Notes: a model not told the origin generated them from the sequence alone. 64,000 nucleotides of DNA from Aestuariibius insulae (GCF_040783535.2 NZ_JBFONW020000003.1:186001-250000), one strand, 5' to 3'. Numbered from the stretch's first letter, positions 9,039 through 18,196 are shown. Numbers and translations are program-made.

Positions 9039-9929
9039 CTACAGCTCCGATACGTTTTTCCTCCACGCATCCGGTAGGTAACCGAACCGTTCTACTGCCC
9101 ACTCATACTGAGGAGCTAAAAACTTCGCCGCTCGTTTCCTATTCACATCGCTCAACTCAACACGTACCCCCTCATGAACCGGCCTCTGCCTAGTCGGTTG
9201 GTCAGGCAATCTCAAAAATCGACAAACTGAGCCAAGACCAGGTCCAGCCCAAATGTCTTCTATAAAAGCAGTCATCTGTCGATCTTCTGGTACGGCGCGC
9301 TCCAACCTTTCAGAAATCGTTGAGTAATCCCCGCGTTTAAGAATATGCGTCTCCTTCTCACTTGTGATAATTCTATCTAATATGCGCTCCGCCTTTATTG
9401 GAATTTCTTCTCCTGGCTGACGCTGCCGAACAGCTTGCATCCGAACGTGACTCCACAACCTCTCAACTGGATCACGAACTAAAAAAAGGACGCGGCTGGT
9501 GCTATAAGAGGCAACCATTCGCTGCATAGTTGGGACATCGAGAAGGCCATAGTTAGGAGTGATATCGGCGACAAGCCTTGCCTCCCCAATATCCTTCATT
9601 AAGTACTCTTTATACGCCCTATCATCCTCGCGATTGGACTTCAAAACATCTTTCAAGCCAAAAGCATCAGAGATTTGGCGTTGTAGATTAGATGCGCGCC
9701 AATTTTGTCCAGCAACTAAAGCTTGGCCTCGAAGTTTAGTGAACGTCTCGATTCGACGCTCCTGCACTTCAATCTGCTTCTCGCATAGTTCAACTTCGAA
9801 CGTATCCCAGTAATGAAGTTCTTTTAAAGATTTAAGTCCCGTATCATGTCTATCGTGGAGATACCTATAGAACCATGATGTTCCGGCCTTTGTAGCCCCG
9901 ACACCGTAAAGAACGTCAACACCGCCCAC
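9039..9929 (-). CDS. Sulfotransferase family protein
   Basis: 296 residues with both PAPS-binding signatures of the sulfotransferase fold: GATKAGTSWFYRYL at 11-24 (5'-phosphosulfate loop) and RVLFLVRDPVERLWSHVRM in the middle (3'-phosphate binding, RDP motif). It would transfer a sulfuryl group from PAPS to an unknown acceptor, possibly a surface glycan or lipid. Such proteins are frequent in roseobacter accessory DNA. There is no signal peptide and no neighbouring gene on the same strand within a kilobase, so its pathway cannot be read from context. The start codon is chosen directly before the first beta strand. Confidence 0.87.
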   Translation of the reverse strand: MGGVDVLYGVGATKAGTSWFYRYLHDRHDTGLKSLKELHYWDTFEVELCEKQIEVQERRIETFTKLRGQALVAGQNWRASNLQRQISDAFGLKDVLKSNREDDRAYKEYLMKDIGEARLVADITPNYGLLDVPTMQRMVASYSTSRVLFLVRDPVERLWSHVRMQAVRQRQPGEEIPIKAERILDRIITSEKETHILKRGDYSTISERLERAVPEDRQMTAFIEDIWAGPGLGSVCRFLRLPDQPTRQRPVHEGVRVELSDVNRKRAAKFLAPQYEWAVERFGYLPDAWRKNVSEL

Positions 9930-10739
9930 CTAAATAAATCCGTACTGTTGGATTGAAACTTTACCCATACAGATACTCCTCACAGAAGATATAGATAATC
10001 TCTAAAACCCGATAGTCCACCATCACTTTGAAGCACCATCAATTCAACTTCACCTGCTCTGCAACTGACGTAAGCTACGATGAAGCTTATCAAGGCATCT
10101 GCGGATAGTGCGTATTCCGTAGAACTTTTGAGCAGGCCTAAGCATGCAAAAGCTCTACTTGAGGTATAGTATCAAAATTAAAGATCTTGACAACTAATAG
10201 TGGGAGCATCGAGACCTAGAGGATCTGAACAGTGGACGGCTGTAATCATCCAGGACCGACGATCCTTAGTCGAAAACTGTGTGTATTCGGGTTGCGGATC
10301 CTGCCGAACTGTCTCGAATGTTCAAGAAATCTTGTAAGACAAGGCCTAAAGAGCACTTGTACACACGGGCGACTCTAGGGACTCCTAATCTGTATGCAGT
10401 AAGCCGTTCACATGCCAACGCAGATCCGGATGCCCAAGAGTTCATGCAAGGATATACGGCAGTCGAGGAGTTGAATTGCGCGGTGACAGATCAGGCGCCC
10501 CTGATAACCTCCACCTGTCTCCCACCACCTAGATGTCTTGCTCGAGCTCAAGGACTCAAGGACTCAAGAGTAAGGCCGAGGCGTAAAAGCTTGTGTTATC
10601 GTAGCACACTGGCCTCGCGGGTAAATAAATCATCCATCACTGGGAGAGCCGTTTTCAGGAAAAGATGAAAACTAGCCAGTTCTCAATAGTGTTTGGCCTA
10701 ACTATGCTTGTAATACCAATAACGCTGTAGGAAGCTGCT
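9930..10739. other. Intergenic, no confident gene
   Basis: About 810 bases. A plus-strand frame at 10279-10668 exists, but its translation is basic, irregular and without a ribosome binding site, so I do not call it. The stretch includes a short tandem repeat at 10547-10570. Confidence 0.45.
10547..10570 (+). repeat. Three tandem copies of an 8-bp unit (ctcaagga)
   Basis: Units at 10547-10554 and 10555-10562 are identical; the third (10563-10570) ends in AG instead of GA. No coding context. Confidence 0.7.
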
Positions 10740-10874
10740 ATGAATAAGCCGGAGAAATTAGAAAGACTAGCGCAACTGGAGAAAGTGTTATGTGATTATA
10801 TTGAGCGCTTTGGTGCGACCGAAGCCGCTATGAAATACTTTATCAATGTAGAGAGTGCAGATACCTGTAAGTAA
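10740..10874 (+). CDS. Candidate small protein, 44 residues
   Basis: A short frame with an ATG at 10740, TAGGAAG at 10727-10733 as ribosome binding site and TAA at 10872. The translation starts MNKPEKLERLAQLEKVLCDY and ends SADTCK; it is charged and predicted helical, with a regular leucine spacing at the start. I do not recognise it. Support is the clean ribosome binding site and protein-like composition in a region otherwise poor in frames. It might be a regulatory or toxin/antitoxin-type peptide, but nothing shows that. Confidence 0.4.
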   Translation: MNKPEKLERLAQLEKVLCDYIERFGATEAAMKYFINVESADTCK

Positions 10875-11400
10875 TACTAGCAATATAATATCTAGCTATA
10901 GTCACAAAATAGCGTGAGAGCCGCACATACACGTAAACTTTGTTCTACGGTCATTATAAGAAATTTTTTTGGCGAGATTAGGTGTTAAAGCTTAGTATAT
11001 CGATTAGGCGATTTCCCTCCTCAAATTATCACTTCGGCCTTTAGCATAGATCGTGATGGCCCTATTCGAGCTATTTTCTAAGTATAAATCAAGCAGAAGA
11101 TGTAACATAGAGCCTTATAGATTTCGCCTTCTTATTTCCCTCTTGATAGTTTATTTTGATAGATAAAAATAGATCTACATTATTACGGGCAATCCTTTTC
11201 ACGTTAATGTATGCTATCTTAAAAGCTCGCGGGGTTGATAAAGTTTGGGCCGAAGTATTTTGCGCAACACCTGCTATACCTAAGTATTCTTTATTATACT
11301 TCTGCTTGTATGGGGCCGATACCATTTTTCATCAAAATAACTCCTTCCATGACCCCGTACTTGCACTCTGTTTACATTTTTTAGGTCTCCGCCAATCGCC
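10875..11400. other. AT-rich intergenic, nothing recognised
   Basis: About 525 bases ahead of the GC-rich mobile cassette; the base composition changes abruptly near 11390, which probably marks the cassette edge. Frames on either strand here look random. Confidence 0.45.
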
Positions 11401-12258
11401 TCAGTCGACCCAGCTAAGATGGCGCCGGGCGATCTCCTCGATCCGGGCCTGTTGCTCTCGGCGGGAGAGGTCGCGCTCCCTAGCCAGTTTGCCTACCTCG
11501 ATAAGAGCTTTTATGACATCGCGCATTTTGTCGGGCGGCAGGAGGTTCTGGCCGCGTATATGGTCGTGGCCTGCGGCTTTGAAGGTGCGGTGGATGCGCT
11601 TGAGCAACTCGCGTTGGGTCAGGGCCTTGTAGATCATGATCTTGGAAGCCGCCTCCGCCGGCTTCCATTGCAGGCGGGGCGGAAGGCCATAATCGAGGTG
11701 GGTTGCCATGGAGAAGGCATCTCCCCGCTCCGATGTCGGAGGGCTCTTCTTGCGCGCTTTTTCTGCGCGATGTCTCTGCTTCTCTTCCAAAGCGACGGTC
11801 ATCAGCAGCGCTTCTCGCTCCTTCAGAAGGGTCTGCATGGCATGATGTTCCTGCAGAGAGCATGGACCGACGAGCCGAACGCCCACTCCGAGAGTGATCT
11901 CGATATCCTCCGGATGCGGGAATATCAGCGGGTCTTCTCCATGGGCCTCGCGATGCTCTGCGAAGAGCCGCGCGAGCTGTGCCTTCTCTCGCGCCCAGAG
12001 GGCAATCTCCTCATCGATTTGGGCCTGCCGCGCAGCTTCTGCTTGGTTCAAGCGGTCGAGGACATGACGCTGAGCATGGGGACTGCCGGAGATCGCGCTC
12101 GCAATGGTCTTCTTAACGACGGCCTCTGCGGCCGTGATCCGCTCCGTCCCGCCCTGTCTCTTGACGCTGACCTCTTGCGCCGTGGCATCGAGCACCTGCT
12201 TGTCCAGCGAGGTCATCTTCTTTGTCTCGGGGGCTTTGGGTGGCCGCGACTTGCTCAT
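11401..12258 (-). CDS. Unknown protein linked to a DNA methyltransferase
   Basis: 285 residues. The start at 12258 is chosen because its ATGA overlaps the stop of the methyltransferase gene, which indicates translational coupling; a longer frame exists but would overlap that gene heavily. The N-terminal part (EVSVKRQGGTERITAAEAVVKKTIASAISG) resembles a block found in DUF5681-type proteins that accompany ParB-domain methyltransferases in alphaproteobacterial mobile elements. The rest is charged and mostly helical, with no catalytic motif that I recognise. As the last gene of the methyltransferase operon it may cooperate with it, for example as a DNA-binding or terminase-like partner. That role is inference. 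Confidence 0.6.
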   Translation of the reverse strand: MSKSRPPKAPETKKMTSLDKQVLDATAQEVSVKRQGGTERITAAEAVVKKTIASAISGSPHAQRHVLDRLNQAEAARQAQIDEEIALWAREKAQLARLFAEHREAHGEDPLIFPHPEDIEITLGVGVRLVGPCSLQEHHAMQTLLKEREALLMTVALEEKQRHRAEKARKKSPPTSERGDAFSMATHLDYGLPPRLQWKPAEAASKIMIYKALTQRELLKRIHRTFKAAGHDHIRGQNLLPPDKMRDVIKALIEVGKLARERDLSRREQQARIEEIARRHLSWVD

Positions 12259-13583
12259 AGCACCGCCTCCAGCTGGGCCGTGTCCACGAGATCGGCGAAC
12301 CGCTCGCCGGTCGCGGCATTGACCGCCGCCAGACCCGCCGTGCTTTCGGCCCGGCGCAGGATCGTGTCGCAATAAAGCGGATCGTATTCGAGAAGGCGGG
12401 CGCGGCGCCCGCAGCTCTCCGCAGCCATGAGCGTGCTGCCAGAGCCGCCAAAAGGATCGAGGATGCTCTCGCCGCGCCGGCTGCAATCCTGAATGGCGTC
12501 CCGGATCATCTCGACCGGCTTGACTGTCGGATGCATCTCGAGCTCCGCATCCCGCCGCTCGCCCAGAACGTTCGCGCCCGCATAGTCCCAGACATTTGTC
12601 CGGTATCGCCCGGTCTCGCCCAGCCCGAAGCTGTTCACATGAGCGGCCGTCCCGATCTTATAGACGAAGACCAGCTCGTGCTTGGAGCGATAGAACGTCC
12701 CCATCCCGGCATTGGTCTTGTTCCAGATGCAGAGGTTCTTCAGCTCGGCGAAGACACCGCGGCCGGCCTCCATCAGCTCAGCCATATGCCGCCAATCCAT
12801 GCAGACGAAAGCGATCGCGCCATCCCTGGCCGCTGCGGCTGCATGCCCCAGAGTCGTGCTTAAGAACTCCGTGAACTCCGCGCTCGACATCTCCCCGGAG
12901 GCGCAGGCGAACTCGCGATGCACCTGTTTGCCAAGGCCGCTGACATGCCCGTCGATGGCGACATTATAGGGTGGATCGGTGAAGATCAGATCGGCGCGAT
13001 CTTCCGCCATCACGCGCGCGAGATCCTCGCTTTTGCGCGCATCCCCGCAGAGCAGGCGATGAGGCCCGAGGATCCAGAGATCTCCGGGCTGCGTGACGGC
13101 CGGTCCCAGAGAGCGGGCAGGATGGATCTCGCTCGGTGGGGTGTCGCCTCCGGCGTCCTCCAGGGTCAGATCGATCTCTGCCAGCGAGAACCCGGTCAGC
13201 TCAAGATCGAAGTCGAGATCGATGAGCCCCTGGAGCTCGATCGCCAGCAGATCGCGGTCCCAGCCCGCAAGCTCGGCCAGCTTGTTGTCCGCGAGGATAT
13301 AGGCCCGCCGCTGCGCCTCACTCAAATGAGAAAGCTCCAGGACCGGCACGCGATCCAGGCCCAAGGACTTTGCCGCTGCCACCCGCCCGTGACCGGCGAT
13401 GATCTCGCCCGTGCCGGTGACAAGAACAGGGTTGGTAAACCCGAACTGCTCGATGCTCCGCGCAATCTGCTTGATCTGCTTCGAGGAATGAGTCCGCGCA
13501 TTGCGCGCATAGGGGCTGAGGTCCTCTGGCGATCGATACTCGATCTTCAAAGAGGCTGAAGGGAATGACGAAAGGGGGCTCAT
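12255..13583 (-). CDS. ParB-domain DNA methyltransferase (DPPY class)
   Basis: 442 residues in two parts. Residues 15 to about 110 form a ParB/sulfiredoxin-type domain (NARTHSSKQIKQIARSIEQFGF, GEIIAGHGRVAAAKSLG). From about 160 on it is an amino-methyltransferase: DPPYN at 203-207 is catalytic motif IV, and HPTVKP at 351-356 followed by DPFGGSGST at 376-384 is motif X/I, the S-adenosylmethionine site. This order is that of beta-type N6-adenine or N4-cytosine enzymes. No restriction gene is adjacent, so it is an orphan methyltransferase, as commonly carried by phages and integrative elements for protection or regulation. The target sequence cannot be read from the gene. A coupled gene follows by an ATGA overlap. 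Confidence 0.9.
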   Translation of the reverse strand: MSPLSSFPSASLKIEYRSPEDLSPYARNARTHSSKQIKQIARSIEQFGFTNPVLVTGTGEIIAGHGRVAAAKSLGLDRVPVLELSHLSEAQRRAYILADNKLAELAGWDRDLLAIELQGLIDLDFDLELTGFSLAEIDLTLEDAGGDTPPSEIHPARSLGPAVTQPGDLWILGPHRLLCGDARKSEDLARVMAEDRADLIFTDPPYNVAIDGHVSGLGKQVHREFACASGEMSSAEFTEFLSTTLGHAAAAARDGAIAFVCMDWRHMAELMEAGRGVFAELKNLCIWNKTNAGMGTFYRSKHELVFVYKIGTAAHVNSFGLGETGRYRTNVWDYAGANVLGERRDAELEMHPTVKPVEMIRDAIQDCSRRGESILDPFGGSGSTLMAAESCGRRARLLEYDPLYCDTILRRAESTAGLAAVNAATGERFADLVDTAQLEAVL

Positions 13584-13683
13584 TGTAGTCTCCAGTGGGT
13601 GAGGTCGTGGCGTGTACCTTGAGAGCTAACGGTTGTGCCATGGGGCTGTCGCTGTGAAAAAGTTTGGAAAACAGCCGCCCGGC

Positions 13684-13932
13684 CTCAAGGGGGCTCCTTC
13701 TTGAGAGCGGTCGCGACGAAGGCACCTCTCAACGGCGATTGAAGACCCCTTGAAGAGCCCTTGAGGAGATTTGCCTATTCAAAGCTCAACTCACGGCTGC
13801 GGCTCTACGATTTGGTTCAAGAGGGAGGGTTTGGACCCTGAGAGAGATGACTTGAGCCTGAACCGCTCAAGACAGCGTATTTGCTTGCCGGTCAGACTGC
13901 GAGGAGCGCGGCCCGGATCGGCGTAACTTGAG
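13684..13932. repeat. Cluster of six CTTGAG/CTCAAG hexamers
   Basis: Hexamers at 13684-13689, 13700-13705, 13760-13765, 13851-13856, 13866-13871 and 13927-13932, in both orientations, with near matches (CTTGAA, TTCAAG) between them. They lie 100-350 bases upstream of the methyltransferase start. Possibly binding sites of a regulator, of the ParB-like domain, or methylation targets; none of these is shown. Confidence 0.45.
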
Positions 13933-14126
13933 CGATCTAGGCTTAGCCCATCTCACTCCAGAAAGACTGTTTCGTCGGTCGTGGTTCGAAGTGCCAGCGC
14001 CCCAAAACCGACCTCGCAAACATCCATTGCGGCCTCAGGGCCTGACATTTACTCATCCGTTTGGTCTTTGGAGCAACCTCATCCGACATGAAAATGCTCT
14101 GCGCCGATATCACTGCACTGCCGTCC

Positions 14127-14161
14127 GACAAAACGACAATCCGAACTGACAAAACGACAAT
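14127..14161 (+). repeat. 14-bp direct repeat GACAAAACGACAAT
   Basis: Exact copies at 14127-14140 and 14148-14161, two helical turns apart (21 bases). The spacing fits side-by-side binding of one protein. A third partial match (CGACAAATCTGACAAG) follows near 14190. Confidence 0.6.
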
Positions 14162-14523
14162 TGGGACCAACATAACTGCAATCTGCATCGACAAATCTGA
14201 CAAGCTTTCCGCATAGATCGGACGAGATCCCGGGCGTCCGTATTGGTCAGATCATCCTATCCCTTTGGTTTTACGCTGTTTCCCTCACGAACGCCCCTCA
14301 AAAAGCAGAGACTGGTTCGCAAGAAATAAAATCCTCAGCCAGGCCCCACTCTCTCACCGGCCTTCTCTCTTTACCCGGGCCATTGCGTCGAGATTTCAGC
14401 GCCTTGGCAGTGAGGCTCTGTGGATGAGACTTGGCTTGGAGCTAATGGCTCAGCGAACTTGGCCGGGCGTCTCGGTTCGACGCTTGCGCGGTCCGAATTT
14501 GCGGATATCCGGGTGGGTGCAGT

Positions 14524-16152
14524 CTAGAGGTCGGCGAACTTCTGGATCTGGTTTGCCCAGACAGGCGGGACACCGGTTTTGATCAGGTAATCCGTAGTCA
14601 GTCCCGCCGGTTGCGCGCCGGTCGCGATCGCCTCGAGGACGCTCGGAGCCAGCAGAGCCAGATCAATGACATCCTGCACCCGGCGCCGGGAGGTGTTTTC
14701 AGCCCCGGCGATCTCCGCGACGCTTTGCCCTGCAATGATCCTCTTCAGCCAGCTTTTTGCTGTGACGACATTTCGGACCAGAGTCAGATCAACCGCTTTA
14801 GTCTCCTCGCCCAGATGCAGCTTCACCTCGACACCACGCCGTCGCATCTGAAACGGAGAGGAAATCTGCAAGCCGTCCGACTGAAGATCCTCGCACGCGC
14901 ATCCGGCCAGAGCCGCGATGCTTTCCCGCCGGAGCTCTATGATCAGCGCTCCCGGTCGCAGATCGACCCGCTCGATCCATGCGAGCCTCCCGGCACCGGG
15001 CATAGATTGCGCAAACTTCTCCGACGCGCTCGCCAACCGCGCAGCGGATTGATCCCGGAGCAGCAGAGCGGCGGTCCGTGGGGAGGACAGATGCGCGTCG
15101 ATCAGATCAACCAGTACGCGCTCCAAAGGTTCGGCGGGTAGTCTCCAGCCGTCAGGATGATCTTTGCTTCGGCCTGTTATTAATCGATGCGAGACATAAT
15201 ACCGGGATCGACGCCCCTTTCGCGTCGAATGGCTCGGCGTCAACCGGTCCCCGGTCTCATCGAAGAGCTTACCGATTAGAGGAGAGGGTGCAGTCTTGCG
15301 CGCGCCGCCCCGCGCCTTCCCCGCCTGATCCTGCAGCTTGCGCTGAACGTCTTCCCAAACCACGGGCGCGATGATTGCAGGATGCAGGCCGTCGTAGATC
15401 CGGCCCTTATGGCGGATCCGCCCGACGTAAACAGGATTGCGCAGGATGTGATAGAGATGACCGCGCGAAAAGGGCAAACCGCCCACGGCTCGACCATCGG
15501 CCCGCTCCCGCACTCGCGATCTAAGCCCGAGCGCCGCCGCCTGCAGCCGTGTCTCGCGAAGACATCCGTGTTGCTGGTAGAGTTTGTAGAGCATTCGCAC
15601 CGTTGCGGCTTCTGTCTCATCGATCTTCAGGCTTCGACCTTCTGCCTGATACCCAAGCGGAACCAGCCCTCCCATCCAGAGCCCCTTCTGCTTGGAGGCC
15701 GCGATCTTGTCGCGGATCCGCTCGGCCGTCACCTCCCGCTCGAACTGGGCGAAGCTCAGAAGGACATTGAGTGTGAGCCGCCCCATACTGGTGCCGGTAT
15801 TGAAGGATTGCGTCACCGACACGAACGAGGCCTCGGCGGCATCCAGCGTCTCCACCAGCTTGGCGAAGTCCGCCAGAGAGCGGGTCAACCGGTCGATCTT
15901 GTAGACGACGATCTGGTCGATCCGCCGCGCCTCGACCTCCTGCATCAGCCGCCGAAGCGCAGGCCGATCGAGATGGCCTCCCGAGATCCCGCCATCCTCG
16001 TAGCGATCCGGGCAGAGGATCCAGCCCTCATGCGTCTGGCTGGCGATGTAGGCCTCGCAGGCTTCCCTCTGCGCATCCAGGGAGTTGAAGTCCTGCTCCA
16101 GACCGCTCTCGGAGCTCTTGCGCGTATATATTGCGCAGCGGATCCGGCGCAT
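14524..16152 (-). CDS. Large serine recombinase
   Basis: 542 residues. The resolvase catalytic domain is at 1-150: IYTRKSSESG with the nucleophile Ser13, then the Arg-rich KIDRLTRSLADF and EREVTAERIRDKI segments. A recombinase domain follows (about 160-290, with SRGHLYHILRNPVYVGRI), then a zinc-ribbon-like/C-terminal DNA-binding region. It would catalyse integration and excision through a Ser-linked DNA intermediate. The start at 16152 is chosen because TGATG joins it to the upstream DUF2924 gene. The trio DUF3489-DUF2924-recombinase is a recurring mobile cassette in alphaproteobacteria, so this enzyme probably moves the 11.4-16.8 kb segment or a larger element; the attachment site was not found. 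Confidence 0.92.
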   Translation of the reverse strand: MRRIRCAIYTRKSSESGLEQDFNSLDAQREACEAYIASQTHEGWILCPDRYEDGGISGGHLDRPALRRLMQEVEARRIDQIVVYKIDRLTRSLADFAKLVETLDAAEASFVSVTQSFNTGTSMGRLTLNVLLSFAQFEREVTAERIRDKIAASKQKGLWMGGLVPLGYQAEGRSLKIDETEAATVRMLYKLYQQHGCLRETRLQAAALGLRSRVRERADGRAVGGLPFSRGHLYHILRNPVYVGRIRHKGRIYDGLHPAIIAPVVWEDVQRKLQDQAGKARGGARKTAPSPLIGKLFDETGDRLTPSHSTRKGRRSRYYVSHRLITGRSKDHPDGWRLPAEPLERVLVDLIDAHLSSPRTAALLLRDQSAARLASASEKFAQSMPGAGRLAWIERVDLRPGALIIELRRESIAALAGCACEDLQSDGLQISSPFQMRRRGVEVKLHLGEETKAVDLTLVRNVVTAKSWLKRIIAGQSVAEIAGAENTSRRRVQDVIDLALLAPSVLEAIATGAQPAGLTTDYLIKTGVPPVWANQIQKFADL

Positions 16153-16565
16153 CACACCAGTCCGAAGAATCGGGGGCCGGACCAATGCGCTCCCGTGATA
16201 TGCCTGGCCAGAGCCGAGAGCGACCGCCAGCGTTGGCCGTCCATCAGATAGCCGTCCGCCGTGACTTCAACCTGATAGGTGCGCCCGTTCCACTCTCGCA
16301 CGAGATGGGATCCGGGCTTTATTAGATTGGCTCCGGCCTTGCTACGACCCAGACGGGTCAGCTGCTGCTCTGTCTGGGTGGAAAGCCCGCCAAGCGCCTT
16401 GGTCTGACGCTCCCAGATCAGCACCTTACGCAGGAATGGCAGCGACAGGTGTTTGGGAGGCGGCCTTCCGAAGGCCACGCCCCATCGTGCTAGGCAGTCG
16501 GCCCGAGGGGCCTGCGCAAGCTCGCTCAAATCTGCCTTTAGCCTCTCTGCGCATTGCTGCGTCAT
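16152..16565 (-). CDS. DUF2924 domain protein
   Basis: 137 residues starting MTQQCAERLKADLSEL. The block GSHLVREWNGRTYQVEVTADGYLMDGQRWRSLSALARHITGAHWSGPRFFGL is the DUF2924 signature, almost always encoded directly upstream of a large serine recombinase. The likely function is DNA binding or assistance in recombination (a directionality factor is one idea), but none is established. It overlaps the DUF3489 gene by ATGA and the recombinase by TGATG, so the three are translated as a unit. The start at 16565 is taken from that overlap. Confidence 0.9.
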   Translation of the reverse strand: MTQQCAERLKADLSELAQAPRADCLARWGVAFGRPPPKHLSLPFLRKVLIWERQTKALGGLSTQTEQQLTRLGRSKAGANLIKPGSHLVREWNGRTYQVEVTADGYLMDGQRWRSLSALARHITGAHWSGPRFFGLV

Positions 16566-16825
16566 GGCTTCGATCCCTCGGTCACGATCCGATAGACCGG
16601 ACCGGCTTCGGTGCGGGTTCGCTCCACCCTGTGACCAGCCTTTCGCTGCGCCGAAATCGCCGCACGGGCCGTATGCGGCTGCCACCCGAACGCGGTCTGG
16701 ATCTGGGCGATCGAAGCGCCGGACTTGCGGCTCAGCAGCTTGGTCAGCTGCCCCCTCCGGCTCAGCTTGCTCTTCGATCGAGGCTTGGCAGCTTGGGTCG
16801 GGGATGCAGGATCAGCTTGGGTCAT
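16562..16825 (-). CDS. DUF3489 domain protein
   Basis: 87 residues with a basic N-terminal tail and a winged-helix-like core: RRGQLTKLLSRKSGASIAQIQTAFGWQPHTARAAISAQRKAGHRVER. It probably binds DNA. It is the first gene of the DUF3489-DUF2924-serine recombinase cassette and may regulate the recombinase or help choose its direction (inference). A GC-rich hairpin (16879-16899) lies in its leader. Confidence 0.9.
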   Translation of the reverse strand: MTQADPASPTQAAKPRSKSKLSRRGQLTKLLSRKSGASIAQIQTAFGWQPHTARAAISAQRKAGHRVERTRTEAGPVYRIVTEGSKP

Positions 16826-17134
16826 TGTCGTCTCCGCTCTGGCGACGCGAGACCATCCCGCGCCCGGTACCGAGTAGAGCCCGGCGATCCAGGCCGGGCG
16901 ACAACACCGGCAGTACTGCGTGGTTCGAACACGAAGTCCAGTGCAAAGGGAGGGAGGGGCGGGAACCGGACATTCGCTGCGCTGCAGCTCAAGAGCATAA
17001 GCTGTCTTGACAGCGGACCTTCGAGCGATCGAGGTCGGCAGAGTTTGAGTGAAAAAAAAGGCAGTGGCATTTCGTTTGCGATCAATTCTAGCCCCGCGGC
17101 GTGACCTTTGAATGAGCTTGAACTGTTTAGAGAT
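16826..17134. other. Intergenic, cassette leader and junction
   Basis: About 310 bases between the DUF3489 start and the galE stop. It contains a GC-rich hairpin (GCCCGGC-gatccag-GCCGGGC, 16879-16899) near the cassette start. No gene is supported. A junction between the mobile cassette and the polysaccharide locus probably lies here. Confidence 0.45.
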
Positions 17135-18196
17135 TTAAGGATCTGAGGCTGCGGAATCGGGCGTGTTGTGCCACGGGAAGGGGACCCGCGGCCGTCGAAT
17201 ATTTGTCTGAACAAACTTCTGTCCGGAATAATTATCATCTCTTTCACCAACTAAATCGCGGACTAAGCCGATAAGGTCAGGCAAAGATGAATGTTGGGGT
17301 CGCCAACCGAGTGTCCGCAGCCTTTGTGCATTTGCGACGATTGAAGCAACGTCTCCTGGCCGTCTTGGTCGAATCAAACATGGAAGGCGCGCACCAATTT
17401 GATTTTCTGCTGCGGATACGATTTCGCGAACCGATATTCCATGACCAGCCCCGATATTCAGACGACTTTCGTTGTCCGCGCCACCTTTCGACGCCAACAG
17501 GATGGCAGAGCACAGGTCGCGGACGTGAATGAAGTCTCTTATGCAGGTTCCGTCGTGGGTATCATAGTCGTCGCCAAAAATCTCAAGATACGGTTGATCT
17601 CCGAAGGCAACACGGGAAACGGCTGCCAAGAGGTGCGGCGCAGCCCGATGTCCGGTTCTTGTTTCATTCAAGACTTGCCCGCCCGCGACGTTGAAGAAGC
17701 GCAACGAAATTGTCCGCAACTGTTCTGCCTGCGCAATGCCGGACAAGATCCATTCAGCGGCAAGTTTGCTGCGCCCGTAGGGGGAAACCGGGGTGGTTGG
17801 GCTATCTTCTGTAACTTCGCGCGTTGCCGGCACCCCATAAACAGCTGCGGTGGATGCATATATCAGCCGACTGACGCCTTCTACGAGGCAAGCGGTCGCG
17901 ACGACCCGCGTTCCATTCACATTGGTGTCGTAGTATTTCATCGGCATTTCGATGGATTCTGACACACTTGTACGTGCTGCAAGGTGAACGACGGTCTTCA
18001 CTTGAAGTGAGCGTAGGATCCCGCGCAATGCGGTCCCATCTGAAATACAGGCACGAAAAAACGGGATATCCTGTGGTAGACTGTCGTGGCTTCCGTTTGA
18101 GAGATCATCAACGACGGCACAAGATTGCCCTGTGTCGATGCAGGCCTGTACAAGATGGCGACCAATGTATCCTGCCCCTCCGGTAATAAGGATCAC
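17135..18196 (-). CDS. galE: UDP-glucose 4-epimerase
   Basis: 353 residues, extended short-chain dehydrogenase family. GGAGYIG at 6-12 binds NAD, YASTAAVYG and the catalytic YGRSK (Tyr-x-x-x-Lys) follow, and RFFNVAGG and DGTCIRDFIHVRDL are typical of GalE, which interconverts UDP-glucose and UDP-galactose. The product probably supplies a nucleotide sugar to the glycosyltransferase at 20.4 kb. The start codon is GTG (18196) and overlaps the HPt stop as GTGA. The last 35 residues are longer than in usual GalE and low in similarity, so the 3' end may be altered near the cassette junction. GC content is lower than that of the cassette to its left. Confidence 0.9.
   Translation of the reverse strand: MILITGGAGYIGRHLVQACIDTGQSCAVVDDLSNGSHDSLPQDIPFFRACISDGTALRGILRSLQVKTVVHLAARTSVSESIEMPMKYYDTNVNGTRVVATACLVEGVSRLIYASTAAVYGVPATREVTEDSPTTPVSPYGRSKLAAEWILSGIAQAEQLRTISLRFFNVAGGQVLNETRTGHRAAPHLLAAVSRVAFGDQPYLEIFGDDYDTHDGTCIRDFIHVRDLCSAILLASKGGADNESRLNIGAGHGISVREIVSAAENQIGARLPCLIRPRRPGDVASIVANAQRLRTLGWRPQHSSLPDLIGLVRDLVGERDDNYSGQKFVQTNIRRPRVPFPWHNTPDSAASDP

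Larger units (their letters stand above)
13584..14523. other. Intergenic region between methyltransferase and recombinase
   Basis: About 940 bases without a supported gene, between the start of the methyltransferase gene and the stop of the recombinase gene, both on minus. It contains six CTTGAG/CTCAAG hexamers (13684-13932) and a 14-bp direct repeat (14127-14161). Promoters for the methyltransferase operon probably lie here. Confidence 0.5.

Noticed and set aside
10279..10668. Plus-strand frame of 129 residues
   Set aside because: Basic, repetitive translation crossing the 8-bp tandem repeat; no start signal.
11089..11325. Minus-strand frame of 78 residues
   Set aside because: AT-rich stretch; Lys/Asn/Tyr-rich random-looking translation and no start signal.
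15382..16251. Plus-strand frame of 289 residues opposite the serine recombinase
   Set aside because: Antisense shadow; the recombinase on minus has its complete catalytic motif.
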